Source of the DNA: Rossellomorea arthrocnemi | GTDB lineage: Bacteria > Bacillota > Bacilli > Bacillales > Bacillaceae_B | Assembly (NCBI RefSeq): GCF_904424705.1 | Contig: NZ_CAJGBF010000005.1 | Coordinates: 124,001 to 188,000 of the forward strand | Direction of reading: 5' to 3' | Length of the DNA: 64,000 bases | Part shown: positions 41,228 to 50,101 of the stretch, piece by piece | Position numbering within the stretch: the stretch's first letter is position 1 | How the letters are laid out: every line of letters begins with the position of its first letter | Position numbers and translations under genes: made by a program | The notes under the pieces: generated by a model | Seen by the model: the letters and a program-made list of their open reading frames with translations, nothing else | What the model was told of the DNA's origin: nothing | Database searches by the model: none

Positions 41228-41336
41228 TTGCGTCGTTTTCATGATTATTGCGTCATTTTCGCTTGTGATTGCGTCATTTTTATTTTTATTGCGTCGTTTT
41301 TCCGTTAATTGCGTCATTTCAATATATTTTTGCGTT
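41228..41336. repeat. Phased TTGCGTCA array, six units
   Basis: TTGCGTC (or TTGCG in the last) begins at 41228, 41248, 41269, 41289, 41309 and 41330, i.e. steps of 20, 21, 20, 20 and 21 bp, average 20.4. Spacers are T-rich and unrelated. It is the reverse complement of the array at 8825. It fills the middle of the 407-bp gap between glyA and upp. A degenerate copy of the other dispersed motif (ACGTCCGTCCCTA) follows at 41382. Confidence 0.88.
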
Positions 41337-41413
41337 TTTAACAAATTCCGGAATAACCACAAAAAAACCTCCCCACCAGGAACGTCCGTCCCTAATGAAG
41401 AGGCCCTCATCTA

Positions 41414-42655
41414 TTATCTTTCAGGATATAACTCAAATTTGCTTGTTAAATCCAACACGCGTTTGCGTGCCTCTTCCAATTTCGCTTCATCTTCGTGGTT
41501 CTTAAGAGTCAATGCCATGATCGAAGCAATCTCATCCATGTCCTCAAGTCCGAAACCTCTGGACGTTACAGCTGCTGTCCCGATTCGGACACCGCTTGTA
41601 ACGAATGGGCTTTCCGGATCGAATGGAATCGTGTTTTTATTGACGGTGATTCCGATCTCATCCAGGACTTTCTCAGCCACTTTACCAGTCAAGCCAAGTG
41701 AACGAGTGTCGATCAGTAATAGGTGGTTATCAGAACCGCCGGATACTAGATCGATTCCTTCCTTCACAAGACCTTCTCCCAGACGTTTCGCATTGTCGAT
41801 GATGTTCTGTGCATATTCCTTGAACGAATCCTGCAGCGCTTCTCCGAATGAAACAGCTTTAGCTGAGATGACGTGCATTAGTGGTCCACCTTGAAGACCA
41901 GGGAAAATAGACTTGTCTATCTTCTTCGCAAACTCTTCTTTACAAAGGATCATTCCGCCCCGAGGTCCGCGCAGTGTTTTGTGAGTTGTGGTAGTTACGA
42001 AGTCTGCATACGGAACCGGATTCTGGTGAAGTCCAGCCGCTACAAGACCTGCGATATGAGCCATATCCACCATTAAGTAAGCTCCCACTTCGTCTGCGAT
42101 TTCACGGAATTTCGCGAAATCGATCGCTCTTGGATATGCACTTGCTCCCGCTACGATCAGTTTCGGCTTATGTTCTAACGCTTTTTGTCTAACATCTTCG
42201 TAGTTGATCAGGTGCTTTTTTTCATCCACACCGTACTCTACGAAATTATATTGAATTCCACTGAAGTTGACGGCACTTCCGTGAGTCAAATGTCCACCAT
42301 GAGATAAGTTCATTCCCAGAACCGTGTCCCCATGTTCAAGGATTGTGAAGTAGACTGCCATATTGGCTTGTGCTCCTGAGTGAGGCTGAACATTGACATG
42401 TTCCGCTCCAAAAAGTTCTTTCGCACGATCGCGAGCCAAATTCTCAGCTACGTCCACATGCTCACAGCCACCATAATAGCGACGACCTGGGTACCCCTCT
42501 GCATACTTGTTTGTCAAAACGGAGCCTTGTGCTTCCATGACGGCTTCACTGACAAAGTTTTCAGATGCAATTAACTCGATTTTCGTTCGTTGACGCTCTA
42601 ATTCATCTTGAATCGCTGCATAAATTTCCGGATCTTGCTTGGCAATCTTACTCAT
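41414..42655 (-). CDS. glyA: Serine hydroxymethyltransferase
   Basis: 413 residues. The PLP-binding Lys is in [13 protein letters not shown] near 225; [18 protein letters not shown] near 50 and [16 protein letters not shown] [11 protein letters not shown] near 115 are typical. It interconverts serine and glycine with tetrahydrofolate. CACGAACATT at 42771-42780 (minus strand) resembles half a PurR box upstream, a weak hint of purine control. Full length. Confidence 0.97.
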   Translation of the reverse strand: MSKIAKQDPEIYAAIQDELERQRTKIELIASENFVSEAVMEAQGSVLTNKYAEGYPGRRYYGGCEHVDVAENLARDRAKELFGAEHVNVQPHSGAQANMAVYFTILEHGDTVLGMNLSHGGHLTHGSAVNFSGIQYNFVEYGVDEKKHLINYEDVRQKALEHKPKLIVAGASAYPRAIDFAKFREIADEVGAYLMVDMAHIAGLVAAGLHQNPVPYADFVTTTTHKTLRGPRGGMILCKEEFAKKIDKSIFPGLQGGPLMHVISAKAVSFGEALQDSFKEYAQNIIDNAKRLGEGLVKEGIDLVSGGSDNHLLLIDTRSLGLTGKVAEKVLDEIGITVNKNTIPFDPESPFVTSGVRIGTAAVTSRGFGLEDMDEIASIMALTLKNHEDEAKLEEARKRVLDLTSKFELYPER

Positions 42656-42795
42656 ACATATCCCCCTTTAATTCATAGGCCCAAACTGCTCTAGGTGCCT
42701 CATTGATTCATTCACTCTCATTCTAACACGATTCACCAAAAGGCGAAATAAAAACCTCCAGTCAAAAAGTAATGTTCGTGTTTAGAGATTATCTG

Positions 42796-42809
42796 GAGGG
42801 ACGGACCTC
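42796..42809 (+). repeat. Dispersed 14-mer GAGGGACGGACCTC (glyA-ywlG gap)
   Basis: Exact copy in the 418-bp gap 42656-43073. The gap also holds a presumed glyA promoter and the terminator-like pair at 43025. No gene is seen in it. Confidence 0.85.
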
Positions 42810-43024
42810 ATGTGACTCTATTCACAATCAATTTCAAACCTTCGCCAATCGCCTATGAGTGGCTTACTGACTAGCATTATAGAAAGCGGAAGAACTTGCC
42901 TGATTTTTTTCCTTGCCTCCCCCCATCACCCAACTGCCCTCAATTTGTCTCGAACATAAACATCCGACCCTTGTCCCTCTTTACCGTTCGGTTTTGACAC
43001 CTCTTAATTGGTCAAAATCTAAAA

Positions 43025-43057
43025 AAAGGTCCGTCCCTCATACGAGAGAAACGGACC
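43025..43057 (-). terminator. ywlG terminator formed by the dispersed motif
   Basis: AAGGTCCGTCCCTC (43025-43038) pairs with GAGAAACGGACCTT (43044-43057) with internal mismatches, preceded on the left by an A-run giving a U-tract on the minus strand; it is 16 bases past the ywlG stop. Confidence 0.75.
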
Positions 43058-43073
43058 TTGGTTTATCGTGGTT

Positions 43074-43616
43074 TTATTCGTAAATGGCTCTGGTTCCGCC
43101 GATGAGTTTTGGTCTGGTTTTGGCGAGGGTGACGTGGGCTTCGCCGAGGCTTTTTTGGGTTACCCGGATTGGGACGGCTACGTGTTTCAGGTGCATGCCG
43201 ATGAAGGTGTCCCCGATGTCAATGCCGGCGTCGCCTTTGATATGCTCGACCATGACAGGGTCTTGAAAGGAATGATAAGCTTTCGTCGCCATGGCTCCAC
43301 CTGCTTGGCGGACAGGAATGACCGTGACCTCATCCAGTCCTTTTCTTTCTGCTGCTTCCCTCTCAAGAACTAGGGCACGGTTTAAGTGCTCGCAACATTG
43401 AAACGCCAGGGAAACCCCTTTCGTATCTGCCCAGCCTTTTAACTCGTCAAAAATCATTTCTGCGACTTCAATGGTTCCCGCCGTGCCGATCCGCTCCCCG
43501 ATCACTTCAGAGGTGGAGCAGCCCACGACAAAAACTTGTCCCTTTTTCAACTGAACTTGCTTGCTGAAATCTTGCAGGATCATCTGCAGTTCATTCTTCA
43601 ATTGAGCGATTTCCAT
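43074..43616 (-). CDS. ywlG: YwlG-like protein (DUF436/TIGR01440)
   Basis: 180 residues from the ATG at 43616 behind AAGGAG. Conserved blocks include [19 protein letters not shown] near 30, [14 protein letters not shown] near 73 and [19 protein letters not shown] near 130. The family is a conserved Firmicutes protein of unknown activity. It lies 12 bases downstream of rpiB in the same direction, as in the B. subtilis ywlF-ywlG pair. Confidence 0.9.
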   Translation of the reverse strand: MEIAQLKNELQMILQDFSKQVQLKKGQVFVVGCSTSEVIGERIGTAGTIEVAEMIFDELKGWADTKGVSLAFQCCEHLNRALVLEREAAERKGLDEVTVIPVRQAGGAMATKAYHSFQDPVMVEHIKGDAGIDIGDTFIGMHLKHVAVPIRVTQKSLGEAHVTLAKTRPKLIGGTRAIYE

Positions 43617-43628
43617 GAAACCCACTCC

Positions 43629-44072
43629 TTATTGTTTGTCTTCGTATGCCGTAATCTTCCCTACTCTATTTGCATGGCGACCGCCTTCGAATTCCGTCTC
43701 CAGCCACGTTTTGGCGATTTCCCGTGCAAGTCCGGCACCGATTACGCGCTCACCCATGGCCAGCATATTACTGTCATTATGTTCCCGTGTCGCTTTTGCA
43801 CTGAATACATCATGTACAAGGGCACAGCGAATTCCTTTTACTTTGTTGGCAGAGATGCTCATTCCGATTCCTGTTCCGCAAATAAGAATGCCGCGATCGA
43901 ATTCACCCCGTGCCACTTTTTCCGCAACAGGAACGGCATAGTCCGGAAAGTCGACGGAGGTTCCACATTCACAGCCGAAGTCTTCATATTCCAGACCCAA
44001 TTCTTCCAGTAATGATTTGATTTCTTCTCTAATATTCACTCCGCCGTGATCGGACGCTATTGCAATTTTCAT
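43629..44072 (-). CDS. rpiB: Ribose-5-phosphate isomerase B
   Basis: 147 residues from the ATG at 44072 (MKIAIASDHGG), with GGGGAGTGGGAG upstream. Active-site motifs are ASDHGG (residues 5-10), the Cys in FDRGILICGTGIGMSISANK near 65, and ASALREHDDSNMLA-like TREHNDSNMLAMG near 98. It interconverts ribose-5-P and ribulose-5-P. Operon with ywlG. Confidence 0.93.
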   Translation of the reverse strand: MKIAIASDHGGVNIREEIKSLLEELGLEYEDFGCECGTSVDFPDYAVPVAEKVARGEFDRGILICGTGIGMSISANKVKGIRCALVHDVFSAKATREHNDSNMLAMGERVIGAGLAREIAKTWLETEFEGGRHANRVGKITAYEDKQ

Positions 44073-44150
44073 ATTCTCCCACTCCCCAAGCCTTTGATAC
44101 CTTTTATTTTGCCACATACTCTTCATTATATAAAGCTTTTCAGCATTTAA

Positions 44151-44188
44151 AAACGGGTATGAGGTCCGTCCCTCATACCCGCTTTTTT
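44151..44188. terminator. Bidirectional terminator containing the dispersed 14-mer
   Basis: CGGGTATGAGG (44154-44164) and CCTCATACCCG (44171-44181) form a perfect 11-bp stem whose loop and flanks are the motif GAGGTCCGTCCCTC (44161-44174). A-run to the left and T-run to the right give U-tracts in both directions. It ends the chemoreceptor gene. Confidence 0.88.
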
Positions 44189-45477
44189 TATAAATGAAAA
44201 CGCGTGATCGTGTTCTTTAGTGATTCGGCCTGTTCTTTGAGATTAAGTGCCAGTTTCTCCACGTCATTCATGACGACTGCTTGTTCTTTTGTAGAAGTGG
44301 ATACTTCCACTGCCCCGGCTGATGTTTCTTCTGCAATGGCAGCAACTTCCTGGGATTGCTGGGAAGTGAGTTGAATGCTGTCCATCTGCTGATCAACGAG
44401 GACTGAAATGTTTTGAACCGCATCCGCCACTTCATGAATCGTTTTCGTCATGGTTTCGATCATTTCATTGGTCTGCGTCCCTTTTTGAGCTTCGGAATTG
44501 GCTGAATCGACCTGGGTTGTGATCTGGCCGACGACATTTCCGACCTCTATTTGAATATTCTTGATAAGTTCCGAAATGCCTTGAACCGCTTTTCCACTTT
44601 CGTCTGCAAGTTTCCGGACTTCCTCTGCAACGACGGCGAACCCTTTACCATGTTCCCCGGCACGTGCCGCTTCGATGGAAGCATTTAAGGCGAGTAGATT
44701 GGTTTGGTTCGCGATATCCCCTACTAACTGGATGATCTGTTCCACTTTTTTCGCATTGTCTTCCAGTCTGCGAACCGCATCCAATGAATCTGCATTTCCT
44801 TTTGCCAGACGGCTGATGCCTTCAACAAGTGAATGAATGACTTCTTTACTGCCTTGAAGCTCCTTAACCATATTCTTGGACATATGTTCGGATGATTTCG
44901 AATGATTCTGAACTTCCTGGGCAATCCGGATGACATCTTCAACTGATTCGGCTGTCGTTTGAATGGCAGTAGCCGAACTCTCGGCACCGGCTGAAATTTC
45001 GCTGATCGTCTTTGAAATCGAGTCAGCTTGTGTCGAGGCAATTTCCGATGCTTTTGACAGCTCAATGACATTTGAATTCGTCTTGTTAAAATTATCATCG
45101 ATGCTTGATACCATGTCACGCAGATTATGCAGCATCCGGTTGAATGCCAGTGCAAGTGAACGGATTTCATCGTCTGACTTCGGTACATCTACTTCGATCG
45201 CGATGTCCCCTTCAGCTGCTTTCAACGCAACCTGCTCCAAACGCTGAAGCGGTTTGACGATGAACCCTGCTGCAAAGAAGGCAAGCACGGCGGACCAGAA
45301 CACACCCATCCCAAGGGTCATGATCGTAAACCACAGTTCGTCCATATCCGGTGCAAAAGCTGGTTTAATAACATAAATAAAAAGTGCACTTGTAGTATAC
45401 GTTACCACCGCAAGAAGCGTGATAAAGAAGACCAATTTCTTTCTAAGACCCGATTTGTAGCTTTTCACTTTCCCCAT
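44188..45477 (-). CDS. Methyl-accepting chemotaxis protein without a large sensor domain
   Basis: 429 residues. Two transmembrane helices (about 14-34 and 50-74) are joined by only about 15 extracytoplasmic residues, then a HAMP domain (75-130) and the signalling coiled coil, whose tip is [43 protein letters not shown] near 255-295. With almost no external sensor it may sense membrane state or an intracellular cue. It is 18 bases downstream of ywlE on the same strand and has its own terminator. Confidence 0.9.
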   Translation of the reverse strand: MGKVKSYKSGLRKKLVFFITLLAVVTYTTSALFIYVIKPAFAPDMDELWFTIMTLGMGVFWSAVLAFFAAGFIVKPLQRLEQVALKAAEGDIAIEVDVPKSDDEIRSLALAFNRMLHNLRDMVSSIDDNFNKTNSNVIELSKASEIASTQADSISKTISEISAGAESSATAIQTTAESVEDVIRIAQEVQNHSKSSEHMSKNMVKELQGSKEVIHSLVEGISRLAKGNADSLDAVRRLEDNAKKVEQIIQLVGDIANQTNLLALNASIEAARAGEHGKGFAVVAEEVRKLADESGKAVQGISELIKNIQIEVGNVVGQITTQVDSANSEAQKGTQTNEMIETMTKTIHEVADAVQNISVLVDQQMDSIQLTSQQSQEVAAIAEETSAGAVEVSTSTKEQAVVMNDVEKLALNLKEQAESLKNTITRFHL

Positions 45478-45495
45478 CTTTCTCTCTCCCTGTCT

Positions 45496-45933
45496 TTAGC
45501 CAAGCTTTTTAATTAACTCCTCGATCAGTGAATCTAGTTCCCTGTATGTATGTCTATAGATGTCCACACTTCCCCCATACGGATCCGACACATCCAAATC
45601 AGCGGGATCTTCAAGGACAAACTCCTTCAGCGTGAAAATTTTATCCGCCACATGTGGATATTGATCCACGATCGCCCGTTTATGATTCGATGTCATCGTC
45701 AAAATATAGGAAGCCCAGTCCAAGTTCTCTTTTGAAAGCGAACTCGATTGGTGTCTATGTATTATATCGTTCTCTTTCAGCACTTCTTTAGCGTGAATTG
45801 AAGCATCACTCCCGTCTACAGCAAAAACTCCAGCAGACCTCACTTCAAATGTATCTGTACCTTTATGCTTCAAAACCGCCTCTGCCATAGGACTTCGGCA
45901 CGTATTTCCCGTGCAAACAAACAAAATATTCAT
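45496..45933 (-). CDS. ywlE: Protein-arginine phosphatase YwlE
   Basis: 145 residues from the ATG at 45933 ([18 protein letters not shown]) behind AAGGAGG. The P-loop CTGNTCRS with catalytic Cys near 7 and the general acid in VSDPYGGS near 118 are those of low-molecular-weight phosphatases; Thr in CTGNT is the YwlE mark for arginine phosphate. It reverses McsB arginine phosphorylation. Gene order ywlE-ywlF(rpiB)-ywlG is kept except for the inserted chemoreceptor. Confidence 0.92.
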   Translation of the reverse strand: MNILFVCTGNTCRSPMAEAVLKHKGTDTFEVRSAGVFAVDGSDASIHAKEVLKENDIIHRHQSSSLSKENLDWASYILTMTSNHKRAIVDQYPHVADKIFTLKEFVLEDPADLDVSDPYGGSVDIYRHTYRELDSLIEELIKKLG

Positions 45934-46009
45934 CACGTCATCCTCCTTAAAGCCTATTATAAAATAATTTCCATTCCATCCATAGACCATTCACAATATA
46001 TACAAAAAG

Positions 46010-46383
46010 AAAAGCGGAGGCGGCTTGACCTGGGGCGACAAGCATAAGGCGAGTCGGACCAAAAGGCGCCCTTTGCCTTTTTGGCCGGCTTGACTTATGA
46101 CCTCGAGACCCAAGCCGCCGGAGCTAGACAAAAAGAAAAGCGAAGGCGGCTCGCTCTGGGGCGACAAGCATAAGGCAAGTCGGACCAAAAGGCGCCCTTT
46201 GCCTTTTTGGCCGGCTTGACTTATGACCTCGAGACCCAAGCCGCCGGAGTTAGACAAAAAGAAAAGCGAAGGCGGCTCGCTCTGGGACGACAAGCATAAG
46301 GCGAGTCGGACCAAAAGGCGCCCTTTGCCTTTTTGGCCGGCTTGACTTATGACCTCGAGACCCAAGCCGCCGGAGCTTACCAA
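46010..46383. repeat. Three-copy tandem array of the ~126-bp hairpin element
   Basis: Near-identical units begin AAAAGCG at 46010, 46136 and 46262 (exactly 126-bp steps). Outer arms GGCGGCTTG and CAAGCCGCC pair perfectly in the first unit; the inner stem CATAAG...CTTATG encloses the conserved AAAGGCG/CCTTTTTGG apex. This is the same family as 38485-38986, but these copies differ by only a few bases, implying recent tandem duplication. An open frame of 140 codons across it is a repeat artefact. The rest of the ywlE-mntP gap (45934-46422) holds only the motif copy at 46398. Confidence 0.9.
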
Positions 46384-46397
46384 AAAAAGCCCACCCC

Positions 46398-46411
46398 AAG
46401 GGACGGACCTC
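46398..46411 (+). repeat. Dispersed 14-mer (AAGGGACGGACCTC)
   Basis: One mismatch to the consensus, between the hairpin array and mntP. Confidence 0.8.
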
Positions 46412-46422
46412 AAACCATCTTC

Positions 46423-46977
46423 TTATATCGGCAGCAGCAACTTAACCCCAAACGCAAACAAAATACTCCCCCCAAGAGCCTCGCTATACGTTCCAAGCAC
46501 ACCTTGGAATTTCCGCCCTATCAATAATCCCGCCCACGTCAACACCGTAGCGGCGATCCCGAAACAGAATAAGGCGACGGCGGTTCGTGCTCCGAAGATC
46601 CCGAGGGTCAACCCGACTGAAAAGCTGTCCAGGCTCACACTCAACGCAAAGAGGACCAAACCAAGGCCAACGGGTGAAATGAGGGTCGTTTCCTCTTCCT
46701 TGAAGCTTGACATGAACATCTGGATTCCCAGTACAATGAGCAGGACGCCACCAGCGTAAGCCGCAAAGGATCCGAACGTTTCCGATAAAAACTTCCCCGT
46801 CATCATCCCGAGAAGGGGCATCCACACATGAAAGATTCCGACAACCAATCCTATATAAAAGACCTGCTTTAATCTAAGTTGAAACATCCCCATTCCAATT
46901 CCGATCGAAAAGGCATCCATCCCAAGAGCAAATGCCATTAACATCAAGGTCATCAGTTCGCCAATAATCGTTGTCAT
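46423..46977 (-). CDS. mntP: Manganese efflux pump MntP
   Basis: 184 residues with six transmembrane helices. The paired motifs [15 protein letters not shown] (residues 16-30) and [18 protein letters not shown] (near 116), each with a membrane Asp, are the MntP signature. It exports Mn(II). B. subtilis has ywlD at the same place. No yybP-ykoY type manganese riboswitch is seen; only about 65 bases separate it from the upstream terminator. Confidence 0.9.
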   Translation of the reverse strand: MTTIIGELMTLMLMAFALGMDAFSIGIGMGMFQLRLKQVFYIGLVVGIFHVWMPLLGMMTGKFLSETFGSFAAYAGGVLLIVLGIQMFMSSFKEEETTLISPVGLGLVLFALSVSLDSFSVGLTLGIFGARTAVALFCFGIAATVLTWAGLLIGRKFQGVLGTYSEALGGSILFAFGVKLLLPI

Positions 46978-47052
46978 TTTTATTTCTTCCCCCTCCGGAC
47001 ATGCCTACAGAACAAACTTATGCACATCCAAAAGGATTTAGAATATAAAACA

Positions 47053-47086
47053 AAACCCCTATCGTCCTCTAAAGACCATAGGGGTA
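47053..47086 (-). terminator. Terminator of tsaC
   Basis: ACCCCTAT pairs with ATAGGGGT around 16 bases with an A-rich left flank; 6 bases past the tsaC stop. Confidence 0.85.
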
Positions 47087-47091
47087 AAACT

Positions 47092-48132
47092 TCATTCTTT
47101 GATTACGCGGTGTCCCGCCGCTTTCTGAAGCCGGTTCATAATCGCCAGCCCGACTCCTTCTTCGGGAAACATCTCGGCAAAAATGATATCCACGTCACTT
47201 CTATTAAAGGCACGCAGCGTATCGTAGAGATGCTGGGCCACCGTTTTCAAATCGTCCCGCCGTCCGACGGATAGGATGATATCCGCCTGATACTCTCCCG
47301 CGAATTCTTCTGTCGTTAATACACCGACTTTGAGCCCTTCTCCTCTTTTTTCATCAACCAACTTCTGCAAAAACTCCCTTGTTCCGTCCACTAAATAGAC
47401 AGGGGCGTCCGGAGCATAGTGGGTATATTTCATACCAGGAGACTTCGGGGCACCCTTGCCTTCTTTTAAAGAGGGATCCACTTCCACCTTACCGACCACT
47501 TCTTCCAGCTGCTCCTTCGTGACGCCGCCGGGACGCAATATGACCGGGATTTCTCCGGTACAATCCACCACCGTCGACTCCACTCCGACTCCTGTCTCGC
47601 CCCCATCAACCACTCCTGCGATCTTATCATCCAGGTCATCCATGACATGCTGAGCCGTTGTCGGACTTGGCTTCCCAGACCGGTTTGCACTCGGGGCGGC
47701 AATCGGCACTCCAGCAGCCTCAATAATTGAAAGAGCAACGGGGTGGTCCGGCATCCGTATCCCCACCGTCTGCAATCCAGCCGTTACCTTCTCAGAAAAT
47801 ACGTTTTCCTTATTTTTAAAAATGATCGTCAATGGACCCGGCCAATACGCATCCACGAGCTTCGCCGCATCGGATGGAATCCCTGCCACAAGCCCGTCTA
47901 ACTGATTTTTATTTGATATGTGGACAATCAGTGGATTATCCGATGGTCTGCCTTTCGCTTTGAAAATTTTCTCTACAGCAGCATCCGATGTTGCATTCGC
48001 ACCCAGTCCGTAAACGGTCTCTGTCGGGAACGCAACCACTTCATTCTGTTGAAGAAACTTCGCCGCGTCCACAATTTGTGGATAACTTTTGTTTTTATCC
48101 ACATCACTTTCCACAATCCAGTGTTTCATCAT
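47092..48132 (-). CDS. tsaC: L-threonylcarbamoyladenylate synthase
   Basis: 346 residues: the Sua5 type with a YrdC domain (1-205) and a C-terminal Sua5 domain. Motifs: VAFPTETVYGLGANA near 35, SDNPLIVHI near 65, SANRSGKPSPT near 150 and GMKYTHYAPDAPVYLV linking into the second domain. It makes threonylcarbamoyl-AMP for the t6A37 tRNA modification. B. subtilis calls it ywlC. The 5' end of the gene overlaps part of a DnaA-box cluster. Confidence 0.95.
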   Translation of the reverse strand: MMKHWIVESDVDKNKSYPQIVDAAKFLQQNEVVAFPTETVYGLGANATSDAAVEKIFKAKGRPSDNPLIVHISNKNQLDGLVAGIPSDAAKLVDAYWPGPLTIIFKNKENVFSEKVTAGLQTVGIRMPDHPVALSIIEAAGVPIAAPSANRSGKPSPTTAQHVMDDLDDKIAGVVDGGETGVGVESTVVDCTGEIPVILRPGGVTKEQLEEVVGKVEVDPSLKEGKGAPKSPGMKYTHYAPDAPVYLVDGTREFLQKLVDEKRGEGLKVGVLTTEEFAGEYQADIILSVGRRDDLKTVAQHLYDTLRAFNRSDVDIIFAEMFPEEGVGLAIMNRLQKAAGHRVIKE

Positions 48133-48503
48133 TTATGTCATCCACCTTTATTTACATAAGCTAAATCTGTTCATTTCATGTGTATAAATACTGAATTAAC
48201 AAGCGTTGCACACTCTGTTTCTTTTGAAAGTATAAAAGAAACCCCATAAATTCTCAAGTATTATCCACAAACCGTAAATAAAACGTCGAGTATTGTGGAT
48301 AAACCTGTGGATGGTGTGAATAATTCTGAAAAAAGAAATAGTTATCAGACTCCCGCATTTTGTCGAATTCCAAAAACAAAAAACCGAACCATTTTATATA
48401 AAAATGATTCAGTCCATTATTTTATCCATTTCCATCTATACACTTTTTGTCGAAATATCTATAAATCCAATTTCATAGTGATGCAGTTATCCACAGTGGA
48501 TAA
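47919..48503. promoter_or_regulatory. DnaA-box cluster around the tsaC-ywlB gap
   Basis: Five perfect TTATCCACA boxes lie at 48077 (reverse), 48095 (forward), 48261 (forward), 48294 (reverse) and 48487 (forward). One-mismatch boxes are at 47919 (TGTGGACAA), 48315 (TGTGAATAA) and 48495 (AGTGGATAA, overlapping the one at 48487). The cluster spans the 326-bp gap between tsaC and ywlB and both adjacent gene ends. From memory, the ywlC region is one of the chromosomal DnaA-binding clusters of B. subtilis. There is no dnaA/dnaN nearby, so it is not oriC. Confidence 0.88.
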
Positions 48504-48899
48504 CTTTTTTGCATGAATAAAATTCTCCAACTCATCCACAACAGGCTCTGTTTCCTGTTGAAAACCTAACAGATCAAAAAATGCGAGTGACGCTTTTCGA
48601 TTGGAGATCAAGTAAAGGCGTTTCAGGTCTTTTTCTTTCGCAAGCTTTAAAATCTCCTGGAAGAGAGCAAATAACTCTTCACTTTCAAACGAGGAAGTGA
48701 CGACAAGTGACCTCAGGAGTCCGATCTTCTCCTGCACTTCGATTCCAAGCGTTCCAATCAACCGGTTTTCCGAGTCTTCCACTACTAAAAAGCAATCAAT
48801 GCTATGTTTAACGCCTTCCGTGCTTAATCCTGCTTTCATCAAGAAGGCCACGACTTCATGAATATCCTCACTATTTGCCTGACGAATTACTTTCAACAT
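48459..48899 (-). CDS. ywlB: GNAT-family acetyltransferase-like protein YwlB
   Basis: 146 residues behind GGGAGG. The N-terminal part IRQANSEDIHEVVAFLMKAGL and the core LGIEVQEKIGLLRSLVVTSSF fit a small GNAT fold, with the acyl-CoA-binding segment weak. Sits between spoIIR and tsaC as in B. subtilis. Its last codons contain overlapping DnaA boxes. Substrate unknown. Confidence 0.8.
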   Translation of the reverse strand: MLKVIRQANSEDIHEVVAFLMKAGLSTEGVKHSIDCFLVVEDSENRLIGTLGIEVQEKIGLLRSLVVTSSFESEELFALFQEILKLAKEKDLKRLYLISNRKASLAFFDLLGFQQETEPVVDELENFIHAKKLSTVDNCITMKLDL

Positions 48900-49001
48900 C
48901 CTCTCATCCTCCCTTTTCTCTCATCCTCTAGTATCAATGTATGATGAGAGAAGAAGAATAGAACATAAAATGCTAGAAAGATAGACTTTCTTTCAAATAG
49001 A

Positions 49002-49032
49002 AAAAGCTTCATCTCTGGTGGATGAAGCTTCT
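49002..49032 (-). terminator. Terminator of spoIIR
   Basis: AAGCTTCATC and GATGAAGCTT form a perfect 10-bp stem around TCTGGTG; the left A-run is the U-tract. Confidence 0.85.
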
Positions 49033-49036
49033 CTCT

Positions 49037-49855
49037 TCAGTTATTGAATAAGCCTTTGAATAAATCTACTACGAAAAATCGAACCTCGACTTCTTCTTCC
49101 TTATCTTCCACAAAGACCGGTTCTTCCTGTTTTGTGCCTTCTTTTTCATTCATCACTTCTACCTGTTCGTCCTCTTCCATTGCCCCGGCTTCTTCTGCCT
49201 CTACTTCCACTTGTTTATACGCAGTGACCTCTTCTTCAGCAGGCTCCACGTTTTCCGCCTTCAGATCGTCTTCTACCGTTTCTTCAGGATCCACTTCGGT
49301 TACCTCATTACCGCTTGCCTCCACTTTCGTTTCAAACCCGGTGCTTCTTACGGCATTTCCAGTGGAGAAATCAAGGAAGCACAGCGGTGGATACAGAACG
49401 CACCACCAATTTGCCCCTTCTCCTTTCCCCAAAGTAATCAGTACCGCTTCATATTCACCTGCCGGATAAAGGTATTGACCATAAAGCTTAGTAGGAAAGT
49501 CCACTTTTCCAAACTCTACTTTTACTGATTGATCCATTCCCTCTGTCGCCACTACTTCTTCCGCAATTTTCTGAAGCTCCGGCAATCCTTCTTTGATGAC
49601 TGATTTCGCTTCATCCTGTGATGTTAAAGTCGATACCCACTTTGTAATCTCTTTATTGACTTCATCCCGAACGAGTCTTTTCACGTTCTGATCCTGATCC
49701 AGATCACTATTGGCCAGGATCCGCAGTCGAATCGCTTCCTCCGGGATGACCATCGTTTCCTGAGCCGCCATTTCCTGCTTCGGTATATATAAACTTAGAA
49801 TCGTTCCTAATGATAGAATCAAGATATACAATAGCACTGTATGTTTTGTTTTCAT
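49037..49855 (-). CDS. spoIIR: Stage II sporulation protein R (forespore signal for pro-sigma-E processing)
   Basis: 272 residues. Signal/anchor near 6-25, then PEEAIRLRILANSDLDQDQNVKRLVRDEV and ANWWCVLYPPLCFLDFSTGNAV, the strong SpoIIR blocks. Made in the forespore, it crosses to activate SpoIIGA and hence sigma-E. The C-terminal 90 residues are an acidic low-complexity insertion (EEAGAMEEDEQVEVMNE) followed by a short hydrophobic end VRFFVVDLFKGLF. The B. subtilis protein is shorter (about 224 residues). Confidence 0.95.
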   Translation of the reverse strand: MKTKHTVLLYILILSLGTILSLYIPKQEMAAQETMVIPEEAIRLRILANSDLDQDQNVKRLVRDEVNKEITKWVSTLTSQDEAKSVIKEGLPELQKIAEEVVATEGMDQSVKVEFGKVDFPTKLYGQYLYPAGEYEAVLITLGKGEGANWWCVLYPPLCFLDFSTGNAVRSTGFETKVEASGNEVTEVDPEETVEDDLKAENVEPAEEEVTAYKQVEVEAEEAGAMEEDEQVEVMNEKEGTKQEEPVFVEDKEEEVEVRFFVVDLFKGLFNN

Positions 49856-50068
49856 TTCCTCTCCCCCTCAGTAAAACAGTCTGGTCAAAAGGGAGAAATC
49901 TTAAACTAGTAAAATAACATTTTTGTTCGGAATAATTGTTGTGGGGTCCGTTTTGAAAATAAATGGGGGAAAGTTGAATATAAGCGTGGTGACGTTAAGG
50001 GTGGCGGATAGAACCCTGACTCTTTACCTGGTCACAAAACTCAAAAACTGAGCCATTCTCGTAAAAAC

Positions 50069-50094
50069 ACCCCCGATCACTAAAATCGAGGGCG
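50069..50094 (-). terminator. Terminator of prmC
   Basis: CCCCCGAT pairs with ATCGAGGG around CACTAAA, with an A-run left giving a minus-strand U-tract, 8 bases past the prmC stop. Confidence 0.8.
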
Positions 50095-50101
50095 AAAATC
50101 T

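Noticed and set aside
41193-41894. Long plus-strand frame over the phased TTGCGTC array
   Set aside because: Begins in a repeat array and continues antisense to glyA; only an effect of low stop-codon density.
42656-42800. PurR-controlled glyA promoter
   Set aside because: Only one imperfect half-box; a second inverted box at the required spacing was not found.
45991-46413. 140-codon frame with internal repeats between ywlE and mntP
   Set aside because: It is a translation of the 126-bp DNA repeat (126 is a multiple of 3); repeat copies elsewhere break the frame.
46978-47052. Manganese (yybP-ykoY) riboswitch before mntP
   Set aside because: Gap is too short and lacks the conserved motif blocks.
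47919-48503. Replication origin
   Set aside because: DnaA boxes are present but there is no dnaA/dnaN and no AT-rich unwinding element; gene context is ywlB-tsaC.
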